Shown here one piece after another: positions 7,798 to 16,746 of a stretch of DNA of 64,000 bases. This DNA comes from Candidatus Woesearchaeota archaeon (lineage in GTDB: Archaea; Nanobdellota; Nanobdellia; Woesearchaeales; JACJVW01): the NCBI GenBank assembly GCA_020637435.1, contig JACJVW010000001.1:248001-312000 (forward strand). The letters are read 5' to 3'. Each line of letters starts with the position of its first letter. Position 1 is the stretch's first letter. A program made the translations under genes and the position numbers. The notes beneath the pieces were generated by a model that saw only the letters and a program-made list of their open reading frames with translations, had not been told where the DNA came from and searched no databases.

Positions 7798-9224
7798 AAA
7801 AAGAATTCAAGATTGAGGGCATGACCTGTCCAAGCTGCGAGAAAATCATTTCGCGTGCGGTAATGAAATTGGACGGCGTCCACAGCGTTGAAGTCGACTA
7901 CAAAAAAGGTTGGGCCACACTTTCCTACGATGAGCATATCATCGACTTCGATACCATACTTGACAGGATAGAAGACAAGGGCTACGAAGTGCTCATCAAG
8001 GATGAAGACCAGCATAAGCAGTATCCTGAACATATGAAAAAACCCATAGGCTTAGTCATGGCCATTCTTGGTGCGCTGGTCTTTGGCTATTTCATCATAA
8101 GGTTCGCTGACGGTTCAGCCATACCTGAATTCTCAGACAATATGTCTTACGCCTTGCTCCTCCTTGCTGGTCTCTTGACCGGATTTCATTGCGTCGCCAT
8201 GTGCGGAGGATTTGTCGTCAGCTACACAACCAAAGCAGCCCAAGACAATAAGCCCGCTTATCTGGGTCACATGCTCTATGGGTCAGGCAAGCTCATATCC
8301 TACACAGTTATTGGAGCTCTCTTTGGACTGCTCGGTATGTTCATAGCCTTCACTCCATTCATGAGGGGTGTAGCGGGTATTCTTGCGGGAACATTTCTCA
8401 TCCTCTTTGGACTTCACATGTTTGGCTTGGTAAAATGGTTCCGAAATTTCCAGCTGCGCACGCCAGCATTCCTGGCAAAAATAATTCACAGGAAATCAAA
8501 AGAATCAACTAGCCCCTTCATCATTGGCTTGCTTAACGGATTGATGATTGTCTGTGGACCTTTGCAGGCAGTCTATATCATGGCAGCAGGAACCGGAAGC
8601 GTCATCGAAGGAGCAAAACTTCTCTTTATCTTTGGTATTGGTACACTTCCAGTCATGCTTGGTTTTGGCTACATGACCAGCTTCCTATCGGGAAAATTGA
8701 CACACAAGATTCTCAAAGCATCGGGAGTGGTCGTCATCATCCTTGGAATCATTATGCTCAATCGAGGACTAGCGCTCACCGGTACAGGCTATGATATTAC
8801 CACGGTCATGGCAGCGCAAAATGGACCTGACAAAATAACCGGGCAAGTCATAAAGCTTGAAGACGGTTACCAGGTTATCGAAATGGATGTACTCGCATCA
8901 GGGTGGTCACCAAACAAGTTCGTCCTGCAAAAAGATATACCGGTAAAATGGAAAATAAACGGAAAACAGATAACCGGATGCAATAGAGCAATACAAGTAC
9001 CAGACTACAATCTCAATTTTGATATAAAAGAAGGCATGCAGACAATTGAATTCACACCCACAGAAGAAGGAGTCATCTCCTGGTCCTGCTGGATGGGGAT
9101 GATACCTGGTACGTTCATCGTACAATCAGATACCACAGACACTGCACAGCTGCAACAAGCAATAGCTGAAGCACCTGCGCAAAACTCTGGTTCCTGTAGT
9201 ATGGGTTGCGGTTGCGGCCAGTAA
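7794..9224 (+). CDS. HMA - UreH/TauE-like membrane domain - cupredoxin fusion protein
   Basis: Three modules are visible in order. Residues 1-66 are an HMA domain with 'GMTCPSC' (C12, C15). Residues about 80-330 form a six- to seven-helix membrane domain of the UreH/sulfite-exporter-like group with the motif 'GFHCVAMCGG'. Residues about 340-450 resemble a cupredoxin, with 'GCNRAIQVP' and 'SCWMGMIPGTF' supplying Cys and Met. The protein ends in a metal-binding-like tail, 'GSCSMGCGCGQ'. This fits a membrane device that receives Cu(I) from the free HMA protein and passes it across or onto the outside domain. Substrate and direction are inference. It sits between the chaperone (ATGA overlap) and copA (4-base gap). 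Confidence 0.85.
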   Translation: MKKEFKIEGMTCPSCEKIISRAVMKLDGVHSVEVDYKKGWATLSYDEHIIDFDTILDRIEDKGYEVLIKDEDQHKQYPEHMKKPIGLVMAILGALVFGYFIIRFADGSAIPEFSDNMSYALLLLAGLLTGFHCVAMCGGFVVSYTTKAAQDNKPAYLGHMLYGSGKLISYTVIGALFGLLGMFIAFTPFMRGVAGILAGTFLILFGLHMFGLVKWFRNFQLRTPAFLAKIIHRKSKESTSPFIIGLLNGLMIVCGPLQAVYIMAAGTGSVIEGAKLLFIFGIGTLPVMLGFGYMTSFLSGKLTHKILKASGVVVIILGIIMLNRGLALTGTGYDITTVMAAQNGPDKITGQVIKLEDGYQVIEMDVLASGWSPNKFVLQKDIPVKWKINGKQITGCNRAIQVPDYNLNFDIKEGMQTIEFTPTEEGVISWSCWMGMIPGTFIVQSDTTDTAQLQQAIAEAPAQNSGSCSMGCGCGQ

Positions 9225-9228
9225 AAAA

Positions 9229-11328
9229 ATGGAAAAAACAACCATGACCATCGGGGGCATGCATTGCCAAAGCTGTGTGACCGTCATAGAGAAATCACTT
9301 AAACGCAAACCAGGAGTCTTAGACGCAGTCGTCAACTTAACCACACAAAAAGCCTCCGTCAGCTATGACCCAAATACCATCAGCCTGGACACCATCATCA
9401 AAACAATTCAAAGCAAGGGTTTCACCGCAGGACAAAAAAAATTTGACGAGATAACATACTACAAAAACTATCTGTTCTTCAGTCTGTTCTTCGCGGTTCC
9501 AGCTTTCATTATCGGCATGGTGTTCATGTGGATTGACATTTCTATCCCTTACGAGCCATACATCCTGTGGATGCTTGCAACCCCGGTTCAGTTCATCGTC
9601 GGAGCCCAATTCTACAAAGGAGCATGGTCTTCGCTTAAGAACAAGAGTGCAAACATGGATACGCTAATAGCCCTTGGAACGAGTGCAGCGTATTTCTACA
9701 GTCTCTATGCAATACTCTTTAGACCGGGTACGGGCCAGTACTTTGAAGCCTCAGCCGTACTAATCACACTGGTCGTATTTGGGAAGTATCTTGAAGCAGT
9801 TGCTAAGGGGAAGACCAGCGACGCAATAAAGAGCTTAATGAAACTCTCGCCAAAAACAGCCATCGTCATACGTGAGGGCAAAGAACTCACATTGCCCGCG
9901 GAACAAGTGCAAATCGATGACGTATTCATCATCAAGCCAGGCCAGCAGGTGCCGGTAGACGGTATCGTCATTGAAGGCGTATCCAGCATTGATGAAAGCA
10001 TGATTACCGGTGAGAGTATACCTGTGGAAAAGAAAAAAGGAGATCCAGTCACCGGTGCCACCATGAACAAGCATGGGACATTAACATGCAAAGCAAAAAA
10101 AGTAGGCGCACAGACCACCCTATCTCAGATAATCAAACTCATCGAAGATGCGCAGACCAAGAAAGCACCCATCCAGCGTTACGCAGACCTCATTAGCGCA
10201 TACTTCGTACCCATCGTACTCATCATAGCGGTAGGTACACTTGTAGCATGGCAGCTCATTGGTCAGACCTTTACCTTTGCGCTTATAGCCGCAGTCTCCG
10301 TCCTCGTTATCGCGTGTCCGTGCGCATTAGGCCTTGCCACACCAACAGCCATCATGGTAGGTACAGGAAAAGGAGCCCGCAATGGTATCCTCATCAAAGG
10401 CGGTGACGCGCTGGAAACTTCACATAAAATTGACCACATCGTCTTTGACAAAACAGGAACAATCACCCAAGGCAAACCAAAAGTCACCGACTACACAGAT
10501 GAACATATCCTTGACATTGCTGCATCTTTGGAAAAACACTCCGAACACCCACTGGCGGACGCGCTTACTCAAGAAGTGAAAAGGGGTCTAAAAAAAGTCA
10601 CTGCGTTTAAAGCAATACCAGGCTATGGCATCTCAGGGAAGATAGGACGGACCACCTACTTCCTTGGCGCGCCAAAACTCATGCGAAAACAAAACATTGC
10701 ATATCCGAAAAAAGATATCGAAGCCTTTGAAAACCAGGGAAAGACAGTCATGCTGCTTGCAACCCAAAAGAAATATCTTGGTTACATAGGTGTAGCAGAC
10801 ACTATAAAGCAATCATCATATGAAGCCATCACTAAAATAAAAAAACTCGGTATACAGGTCCATATGATAACAGGCGACAACGAGCGAACAGCGCAAGCGA
10901 TAGCAAAACAGGCAGGAATCTCCTCAGTTATCGCGGAAGTGCTTCCAGAAGACAAAGCTATGAAAGTTAACCACCTGCAAAAAACCGGAAAGGTAGCTAT
11001 GGTCGGAGACGGCATCAACGACGCTCCCGCGCTCGCTTCAGCAGACATAGGCATTGCGATGGGCTCGGGCACAGACGTTGCGATAGATAGTGCCGACATC
11101 ATCATCATGAAGAATGACCTCATGGATGTGTACCACGCGATTACATTATCGAAAATCACCATGCAAAAGATCCGACAGAATCTCTTCTGGGCACTTATAT
11201 ATAACACGCTTGGTATTCCTCTTGCTGCGCTAGGACTACTCACACCAATCATCGCAGGAACAGCTATGGCTCTAAGCAGCGTCAGCGTCGTCACCAACTC
11301 CCTGCTATTACGAAAAAAAAGTTTCTAA
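9229..11328 (+). CDS. copA: Cu(I)-translocating P1B-type ATPase
   Basis: All P1B-1 ATPase landmarks are present: one N-terminal HMA domain with 'GMHCQSC' (C13, C16), the 'TGES' actuator loop, the ion-binding 'CPCALG' in helix 6 (residues 363-365), the phosphorylated 'DKTGT' (D407), an 'HP' motif in the nucleotide domain ('SEHPLADAL'), and 'GDGINDAP' (about 593). CPC with a single HMA domain and 699 residues is typical of Cu(I) export ATPases. It is the last gene of the copper operon and probably detoxifies the cytoplasm. Confidence 0.95.
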   Translation: MEKTTMTIGGMHCQSCVTVIEKSLKRKPGVLDAVVNLTTQKASVSYDPNTISLDTIIKTIQSKGFTAGQKKFDEITYYKNYLFFSLFFAVPAFIIGMVFMWIDISIPYEPYILWMLATPVQFIVGAQFYKGAWSSLKNKSANMDTLIALGTSAAYFYSLYAILFRPGTGQYFEASAVLITLVVFGKYLEAVAKGKTSDAIKSLMKLSPKTAIVIREGKELTLPAEQVQIDDVFIIKPGQQVPVDGIVIEGVSSIDESMITGESIPVEKKKGDPVTGATMNKHGTLTCKAKKVGAQTTLSQIIKLIEDAQTKKAPIQRYADLISAYFVPIVLIIAVGTLVAWQLIGQTFTFALIAAVSVLVIACPCALGLATPTAIMVGTGKGARNGILIKGGDALETSHKIDHIVFDKTGTITQGKPKVTDYTDEHILDIAASLEKHSEHPLADALTQEVKRGLKKVTAFKAIPGYGISGKIGRTTYFLGAPKLMRKQNIAYPKKDIEAFENQGKTVMLLATQKKYLGYIGVADTIKQSSYEAITKIKKLGIQVHMITGDNERTAQAIAKQAGISSVIAEVLPEDKAMKVNHLQKTGKVAMVGDGINDAPALASADIGIAMGSGTDVAIDSADIIIMKNDLMDVYHAITLSKITMQKIRQNLFWALIYNTLGIPLAALGLLTPIIAGTAMALSSVSVVTNSLLLRKKSF

Positions 11329-11413
11329 GAGATAAGCACATAACTAAGAAAACCAAAACAATCTCAAAAAGTATTTATTCTAATTTTACTTCCTGCATAC
11401 CGAGGTGGTTCAG

Positions 11414-11857
11414 ATGGAAGACTACTTTTACCGGCAGATGAGAAAGATGCAGCGGCAGATGGATGACCTCTTTCGTGATTTTGGTGAGCCTGGCTTGCTT
11501 ATGGGCCCGAAAGATGTTGTGCAAAGCGAATTCCGTTCGCCGCTAAGCGACATTTGGGAAGAGAAGGACAAGATACATGCGAAAATAGAGATCCCTGGAG
11601 TGGACAAAAAAGATATCCAGATCAACGCTACAGAGCATGATATCGAAGTCAAAGTCGAGAAAAAGGAAGAAAAGAAGACCGAGAAGAAAGGCATGTACAG
11701 GTACGAACGAAGCTACAGCGGTTTCTACAGAAAATTTACCCTACCGCATACCATCGACCCGGACAAGATACAGGCTGAGTACAAAGACGGCATTCTTGAG
11801 CTCTCCGCTCCGACAAAAACCATCGGCTCGTCCCGAAAACAGATATCCGTTAAATAG
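11414..11857 (+). CDS. Hsp20 / alpha-crystallin family small heat-shock protein
   Basis: A 147-residue product with a Met/Arg-rich N-terminus followed by an alpha-crystallin domain: 'DIWEEKDKIHAKIEIPGVDKKD', 'EVKVEKKEEKK', 'YRYERSYSGFYRKFTLP' and a final 'KDGILELSAP'. Small heat-shock proteins hold unfolding clients as oligomers. The ATG at 11414 follows GAGGTGG by five bases; the in-frame GTG at 11405 lies inside that ribosome-binding site and is not the start. The gene follows copA by about 85 bases and has its own TATA-like TATTTATT. Two T-runs downstream make a good archaeal terminator. Confidence 0.95.
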   Translation: MEDYFYRQMRKMQRQMDDLFRDFGEPGLLMGPKDVVQSEFRSPLSDIWEEKDKIHAKIEIPGVDKKDIQINATEHDIEVKVEKKEEKKTEKKGMYRYERSYSGFYRKFTLPHTIDPDKIQAEYKDGILELSAPTKTIGSSRKQISVK

Positions 11858-11863
11858 GCTTCA

Positions 11864-11882
11864 TTTTTTTACATTTTTTTTC
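11864..11882 (+). terminator. Poly-T terminator after hsp20
   Basis: Two runs of seven or more T separated by 'ACA' follow the hsp20 stop within 10 bases. Archaeal intrinsic termination works on T-runs of this kind without a strong hairpin. Confidence 0.6.
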
Positions 11883-11990
11883 TAATCTGCAGAAAGTTCA
11901 TACGCTCGCGAAAAAGAAATGTCCCTTTATAAGCAACCGAAACCTTAATGAACTTCTATCATGTTGTTATTATTCGAGGGTGAAAACAAT

Positions 11991-12929
11991 ATGTGGAAAA
12001 TATTAATTATACTACTGATTTTGGCTGGATGCGCACCGCAGACACCAGTGATTAACGAGTCCAACCAACCTCCAGTGTTCGAGATAGATACTGAAGAGCA
12101 CGACCATTCTATCGAGATAACCGGCCAGGAACTCAAGTCCAAGACCATAAGCGAGATAGGCGAACTCTATGGTATCGACAGCCAGTCATTCCTTGACGAA
12201 GTGCTCGCTTACTATGAACTTGAGGGGGAATACACACTTGGATCCACGGTTGATGAACTCAGATTCGAAGCAGACTTCAAACCTTCAGAGGTCAAAGAGA
12301 TTGCTGAAAACATGAGAAGCGATGCTATGCAAGCTTCGTACAGTAAATACCATACAGCGTACAAGAAAGTACTTTTCTCAACTGGTCAGCAGGACCCAAA
12401 ATCTGTCGAACTCCTCGTAAATTTTGGTGATGCATGGCAGGGATTCAAGGAAGCGTATGGTGAGCACCCTGCAAGACCCTATGTCAATGACGCAGAATGG
12501 CAGACCAGCATGCAGCAGGTGGATGAGACCATCCAGGAAGCAGCGCTCGCTATAGGTGAGAGCTATGCCGTGACGCATGAAGTGCTTGAGGGTCTGCGGC
12601 CGATATGGCAGGACATCCAGTTCCGCAATGAGCAGTATTCCCGAACCTATTTCATGACCGAATTCCACACGGTCATGGAGAGGATGATGGTCAGTGACAT
12701 TGCATCAATCCAAATAGAATGCGACATCGCTAATCAGCTCTGGGATGCGACTATGAGCGAGACCCATGACTTAAACCCGGAACAGCTGAAACAGTTCACC
12801 GCTCTTGCGCAGCGTGAGAAAGGCTTGCTCGGTATAGCCTGCAGCGACTCTCTGACTGAAGAGAATGCATACCAGGTCACGCAAGATATCAAACGTGGCT
12901 TCGTTAAGACCTATATGCAATTCGGTTAA
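11991..12929 (+). CDS. Lipoprotein of unknown function
   Basis: The start at 11991 gives a clean lipoprotein signal, MWKILIILLILAGC, with the lipid-accepting Cys at residue 14. A GAGGGTGA ribosome-binding site lies 8 bases upstream. The N-terminal third contains 'TISEIGELYGI...FLDEVLAYYELEGEYTLG', which resembles the small helical domains that repeat an 'I.G..TL.EIA..YGI' motif in some redox-linked membrane proteins; this resemblance is weak. The remainder is mostly helical and has two Cys near the C-terminus (IQIECDIAN and IACSDSL). The next gene is also a lipoprotein, a rhodanese, with 31 bases between. Confidence 0.75.
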   Translation: MWKILIILLILAGCAPQTPVINESNQPPVFEIDTEEHDHSIEITGQELKSKTISEIGELYGIDSQSFLDEVLAYYELEGEYTLGSTVDELRFEADFKPSEVKEIAENMRSDAMQASYSKYHTAYKKVLFSTGQQDPKSVELLVNFGDAWQGFKEAYGEHPARPYVNDAEWQTSMQQVDETIQEAALAIGESYAVTHEVLEGLRPIWQDIQFRNEQYSRTYFMTEFHTVMERMMVSDIASIQIECDIANQLWDATMSETHDLNPEQLKQFTALAQREKGLLGIACSDSLTEENAYQVTQDIKRGFVKTYMQFG

Positions 12930-12960
12930 TTTTTTATTATCCTTCTATGTTATACTTCTC

Positions 12961-13323
12961 ATGTGGCAAATACTTATACTCCTGTTTATCATGGGTTGTA
13001 GTTCCCAGGCAACCATGCCTATTGTAGACAATAATGTTGTACTTCTTGATGTCCGTACACCTTCAGAATACGATGCAGCGCACCTTGAGGGAGCCAAGCT
13101 CATAGACTACTACAGCTCAGATTTCAAGGCGCAGATAGAACAGCTTCCGCGGGATGATGCTTACGTAGTCTATTGCAGAACAGGCGCACGTTCAGGCAAC
13201 ACCGTCAAGATGATGGCAGATATGGGATTCACAGATGTGACCAACATGGAAGGCGGTATCAATGCATGGATAGCGAAGGGTAATCCCGTTATTCGACCAG
13301 CAGCACAAGACACCCGCTCATAG
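12961..13323 (+). CDS. Rhodanese-domain lipoprotein
   Basis: The signal MWQILILLFIMGC is followed directly by a rhodanese fold: 'VVLLDVRTPSEYDAAHLEGA', the active-site loop 'CRTGARS', and 'GFTDVTNMEGGINAW'. Single rhodanese domains move sulfane sulfur or bind metal/oxyanions. The lipobox places this one on the outer face of the membrane. A TATA-like TTTTTATTA 25 bases upstream fixes the ATG at 12961 and argues for its own leaderless mRNA. The complete active-site loop suggests it is catalytic. Confidence 0.92.
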   Translation: MWQILILLFIMGCSSQATMPIVDNNVVLLDVRTPSEYDAAHLEGAKLIDYYSSDFKAQIEQLPRDDAYVVYCRTGARSGNTVKMMADMGFTDVTNMEGGINAWIAKGNPVIRPAAQDTRS

Positions 13324-13356
13324 CCCTTATTAGGCTCTCTTCTCAGACCGATTTGC

Positions 13357-13845
13357 ATGAATACCATCAGGTTCATCTATATCCCGATTACACGCGCCTA
13401 CAAGTCAAACAGAGGACTATCTGAACGTCTCATCAAAAATAAGCTCGAAAAAGAGAAGTGGGAAGTCTGGAGAGGAGGAGCGTTCAACATCCTCAAGCAG
13501 GATGAGGTTTATCCCAATGTCCAATGGAAATACATGAGACTCTTCGCGATGTTTCCAAAAGAGGACATCCTGTATTTTCAGTATCTCTGCCATGTCCATC
13601 ATGGAATGCCTGACTTTGTCTGCGCTAGAGAAGAGCAGATAAAATTCGTCGAATGTAAACTTGGCCACGAGCAATTATCCACAAGACAACGCACCTGCAT
13701 AAAACTCCTCAAACATAGGGGCTATGAAGTGGAAGTGCATAAGCTCGTCAACGACTGCACGCGGACAAGGATTGCGTACATTGATCTTGATACAGGAAAG
13801 AAAGTTATCAAAGAACAGCAGGCTTACCTACGTTTACGATGGTAA
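13357..13845 (+). CDS. VRR-NUC-like PD-(D/E)xK nuclease fold protein
   Basis: The segment 'GMPDFVC' followed by 'FVECKLGHEQLSTRQ' and a 'GYEVEVHKL' strand matches the PD-(D/E)xK core as arranged in VRR-NUC domains: Asp in motif II, E-x-K in motif III and the conserved Gln further on. The N-terminal 75 residues (basic, 'LIKNKLEKEKWEVWRGG') fit the first helix and strand of the same fold. These nucleases act in DNA repair, on mobile elements or in Holliday-junction processing; here there is no partner gene to decide. It overlaps the convergent phosphatase-like gene by 12 bases. Confidence 0.75.
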   Translation: MNTIRFIYIPITRAYKSNRGLSERLIKNKLEKEKWEVWRGGAFNILKQDEVYPNVQWKYMRLFAMFPKEDILYFQYLCHVHHGMPDFVCAREEQIKFVECKLGHEQLSTRQRTCIKLLKHRGYEVEVHKLVNDCTRTRIAYIDLDTGKKVIKEQQAYLRLRW

Positions 13846-14301
13846 GAACGTAAAAAGCTTTGGTATCCTATGATGGATTTGCATCGCTGTCTTTGTGACA
13901 TATGCATCCATATTTGTCGGTGTACGTTGCTCAACACTCAAAGCCTGCTCAACATCAAGTACAGAAGTTTCTTTACCAATAGTAAGTGCGTTGAACAACG
14001 GTACATGATAGCCAAAATGCTCGAGGATGAATTCCTGATGCTCCTTTCCCATGGCGATGACTACATCCGCACTATCCAGCATCTTCTCCGTAAGTTTTCT
14101 TTGAGTGTGCATCGAACAGTTTATACCAGCCTTAGAAAATGCCTTGACCAGGCTAGCTCGAAGTTTCTGAGGTCTTGCGGTAGTGCCCGCTGATGTCACG
14201 CCTATGCCTTTCAGCTGGTGTTTCTCTATAAAATCCCGCAAAGAATATTCTGCTGAGACACTTCGAAAAGTATTACCGCTACAGACAAACAATATTTTCA
14301 T
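13834..14301 (-). CDS. Low-molecular-weight protein phosphatase-like protein
   Basis: The P-loop 'VCSGNTFRSVSAE' carries the CX5R signature (C7 to R13) at the N-terminus in the position of LMW tyrosine phosphatases and related arsenate reductases. 'SAGT' and 'ADVVIAMGKEH' are also family-typical. The acid motif, usually DPY, may be the DAY near residue 132. A second copy with a similar P-loop lies at 19103, so this genome keeps two paralogues. A TATA box 28 bases upstream supports the start. Substrate (protein, small phosphoester or arsenate) cannot be told. Confidence 0.85.
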   Translation of the reverse strand: MKILFVCSGNTFRSVSAEYSLRDFIEKHQLKGIGVTSAGTTARPQKLRASLVKAFSKAGINCSMHTQRKLTEKMLDSADVVIAMGKEHQEFILEHFGYHVPLFNALTIGKETSVLDVEQALSVEQRTPTNMDAYVTKTAMQIHHRIPKLFTFLPS

Positions 14302-14402
14302 AACCCTTTCCTTAAACCGGGATCTTTTTAATATTTACCTTAATGTACAATTGCCAAAACAAAAAATGCTCCTTTTATAAGCACAGCAATAACCCCTCTA
14401 TC

Positions 14403-14666
14403 ATGGCAACAGAGAAAGAACTCTATCAGACTCTGGAATTGATGATGGATGCGTTCAGGAACAAAGACAAAGAAGATGTGCTGCGTCTCAATAAAATTTT
14501 CGATGCACAGACCATGACAGCATATCATGTTCCGCGCTTGCCGCTTGATTTCCTCTATGATGGGTGCAGGACATCGATGGTTATGTATTGGTCCTGGCCA
14601 GAACTTTCGGAGCAGTTTGAGAAAGATGCATACGACAAGTTCGACCAGATTGTTCAAAGCAGATGA
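14403..14666 (+). CDS. Unknown protein, 87 aa
   Basis: The ATG at 14403 follows a strong TATA box (TTTTATAAGC, 14374-14383) by 26 bases, so the upstream in-frame ATG at 14343 is not used. The product is short, acidic and mostly helical ('EKELYQTLELMMDAFRNKDKEDVLRLNKIF'), with one 'DGCRTS' segment. No family is recognised. It overlaps the convergent pterin dehydratase gene by 13 bases. Confidence 0.6.
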   Translation: MATEKELYQTLELMMDAFRNKDKEDVLRLNKIFDAQTMTAYHVPRLPLDFLYDGCRTSMVMYWSWPELSEQFEKDAYDKFDQIVQSR

Positions 14667-14884
14667 TCTATCTTTTCTGAAAGCTCATGGTCCTTCTCAG
14701 TGATGGCGCCATGTTCATGCGTTGTAAGGATGATGCGCACATGATTATAGTCATGCACGACAATGTCGGGGTGGTGCCCGTATTTCTCAGCGATATGGGC
14801 CACCTTATTTACAAACTTGATAGCATGCTTAAAATCCGAGAATTCAAAATCCTTCACCAGGCTATCAGCGGTTGTCTTCCACAT
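14654..14884 (-). CDS. phhB: Pterin-4a-carbinolamine dehydratase-like protein
   Basis: The 76 residues match the catalytic core of the PCD/DCoH family: Trp near the start, 'FEFSDFKHAIKFVNKVAHIAEKYGHHPD' with the active-site HHPD, and 'VRIILTTHEHGAITEKDHELSEKID'. Family members are about 95-105 aa; this one lacks the first strand, so it is short at the N-terminus. A TATA-like TTTTTATATC about 27 bases upstream supports this start. PCD enzymes recycle hydroxypterins for aromatic hydroxylases, which are absent here, or act in molybdopterin metabolism; its role in an archaeon is not clear. Confidence 0.88.
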   Translation of the reverse strand: MWKTTADSLVKDFEFSDFKHAIKFVNKVAHIAEKYGHHPDIVVHDYNHVRIILTTHEHGAITEKDHELSEKIDHLL

Positions 14885-14915
14885 ATGCTTAAAAATAGCA
14901 CCAGTGATATAAAAA

Positions 14916-15737
14916 CTAATCGGCTACATACCAGCCTTTATCATGATTCTCATAGAGTAATGGACGCACACGCAGGTTTATGGCATGGGACACATCGTAC
15001 GCGATGAGTTCAGCGAACTCATTGTCATCAAAAGCGCGAAACACATAGTGGTCATCTCCTTCACGATCCCTAAAATTTCTTACGAACGCTCCGGATACAA
15101 AAACCGAGTCCTTCCCCTTCTGGATAGCAACAGCGATAGAAGCTTTCCCATCTTCAGGAACTATAGGCACATAACATATGCGTCCAGGTCCAAATAGAAG
15201 TCTGTCATATGTTGAATGCGTTAGTCCAACCAGCTCAACTTCATCGTGCATCAGAAAATCATCATACTCTTCCAGACCACCTTGCACCAGATGCTCAAGC
15301 GTTGTGCTCACGCGTTCTCTTGGAAGTGTACTCTGATAATAATCTAAAAAGCGAGAATGTTGCTTCAACTGATATTTTAAAGGATAATACAGATGAAAAC
15401 CTTTCAGTTCGCCCTTATAGAATCCGATTACACGGGGTATAGAGGAGATCTCATCCACCGGGTGTTCCGATAGGATAGCTTTTGACGGATCCAGCTTGCC
15501 AGCAGGTGTAGCGGTTATTGCTAGTGTGAGAATCTGTCCCTCAACATCAAGCGTATCAAGAAATACAGCAGCTTCATCTCCTTCATAAAAAAACAGGTCA
15601 TTTCCGTCCTCGAGCGGATAACGGACTAACTGCTCGTGGAGATAGGAAATATCACGGACGACATAGCCCGGGGGCAGCCAAAGATACTCACCGGGGCGTA
15701 TCCACCCAAGCTCCTCCAGGATATCATCCTCATACAT
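14916..15737 (-). CDS. Unknown protein, 273 aa
   Basis: No family is recognised. The protein is acidic and soluble, and beta-rich in its first half ('DGNDLFFYEGDEAAVFLDTLDVEGQILTLAI'). The middle has a helical segment with 'YYPLKYQLKQHSRFLDYY'. The ATG at 15737 lies 28 bases after a TATATAAAA box; a second ATG four bases inward is out of frame. It is divergent from the surface-protein gene at 15855, and their promoters lie in the shared 117 bases. Confidence 0.75.
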   Translation of the reverse strand: MYEDDILEELGWIRPGEYLWLPPGYVVRDISYLHEQLVRYPLEDGNDLFFYEGDEAAVFLDTLDVEGQILTLAITATPAGKLDPSKAILSEHPVDEISSIPRVIGFYKGELKGFHLYYPLKYQLKQHSRFLDYYQSTLPRERVSTTLEHLVQGGLEEYDDFLMHDEVELVGLTHSTYDRLLFGPGRICYVPIVPEDGKASIAVAIQKGKDSVFVSGAFVRNFRDREGDDHYVFRAFDDNEFAELIAYDVSHAINLRVRPLLYENHDKGWYVAD

Positions 15738-15854
15738 AAATAACTGGAATACATGTCAAGTATATAAAACTCTTCTAAAAGTGTTACTCCTTAGTGGTAA
15801 AATAAGCAAAGTTTTATAAGCTAATGAGAAATCACTACCCTTAAGAGGTAAAAA

Positions 15855-16715
15855 ATGCAACTCCCAAAACTACTAACTACCCTTTTCATGCTTATTATCG
15901 CAAGTAGTGCTGTGAGCGCGTATACGGTCGACGGTGACCTTTCTGATTGGGGCGTCGATCTCAGTGCCGCGCATGCTGGCGACGATTCTGCATGGCACCC
16001 AGATGGCTGGTCTGTCGACTATGTCATCGAAGACAATATCGATCCTAGCCTAAGCGGTTGTGACTGGACCGGTTACTGCGCTCGAGGTTACCACACGGTA
16101 ACCGAAGAGAAGATGGGCAGGTACCTGCAACCAGCAGGTGGTGAACACTACGACATTGAAGCTCTCTATTTTGATGACGACAGCCAGTATGGCTACTTTG
16201 GCATCGTCACTTCACTACCACCCGAAGGTTATACCGACAGATGGAACAGGCATGTTGATCCTGCTGACCTAGCTATCGATCTAGACAATGACCCTTCAAC
16301 CGGACATATGGGCTATGAATACGGTATCAAGCTCACCGGCGCAAACAAAGGACAGATCTGCCTGCATCCTCGATGGACCACCGGCACCTCCTTCCCTGAG
16401 AACGGCCCTGCAGTCATGAGCTGCGACGGACCAGAAAGCATCGTTGTTGGAACCGCATCCGTCTCGTATCAGAGCACCGGAATCTACGACGAAGGCATCG
16501 AAAACTTCATCGTTGAAGTGGCAGCTCCTCGTGAAGCTCTTGGCAACCCAAAATCCAAAGTCCTCAGCAACCTGCACGTGACTATCACCTGCGGAAACGA
16601 TGTCGCTGAGATTGGTGATTACCAATGGGACCATGATGTGCCTGAATTCGGTACGCTTGCGGCCCTAGCTCTGCTTGGCGGTGCTGGACTCTACATCCAC
16701 AGAAAACGAAAATAA
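15855..16715 (+). CDS. Secreted surface protein with PEF-CTERM-like sorting signal
   Basis: A signal peptide (residues 1-22, ending SAVSA) is followed by 'YTVDGDLSDWGVDL', the opening of CBM9/DOMON-like domains that bind carbohydrate or haem. The mature part is acidic with six Cys. The C-terminus 'VPEFGTLAALALLGGAGLYIHRKRK' has the tripartite form of archaeal PEF-CTERM signals: a VPEFG motif, one membrane helix and a basic tail. That predicts cleavage and re-anchoring by an archaeosortase. No archaeosortase is in the window. GAGGT lies 7 bases before the ATG and TTTTATAAGC about 40 bases upstream. Confidence 0.82.
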   Translation: MQLPKLLTTLFMLIIASSAVSAYTVDGDLSDWGVDLSAAHAGDDSAWHPDGWSVDYVIEDNIDPSLSGCDWTGYCARGYHTVTEEKMGRYLQPAGGEHYDIEALYFDDDSQYGYFGIVTSLPPEGYTDRWNRHVDPADLAIDLDNDPSTGHMGYEYGIKLTGANKGQICLHPRWTTGTSFPENGPAVMSCDGPESIVVGTASVSYQSTGIYDEGIENFIVEVAAPREALGNPKSKVLSNLHVTITCGNDVAEIGDYQWDHDVPEFGTLAALALLGGAGLYIHRKRK

Positions 16716-16746
16716 ATTTTTGATTACCTTTTCTTTCTATTCTTAA

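Noticed and set aside
11991..12929. Assigning this lipoprotein to a redox-linked membrane family from its helical motif
   Set aside because: The resemblance covers fewer than 70 residues and lacks diagnostic residues.
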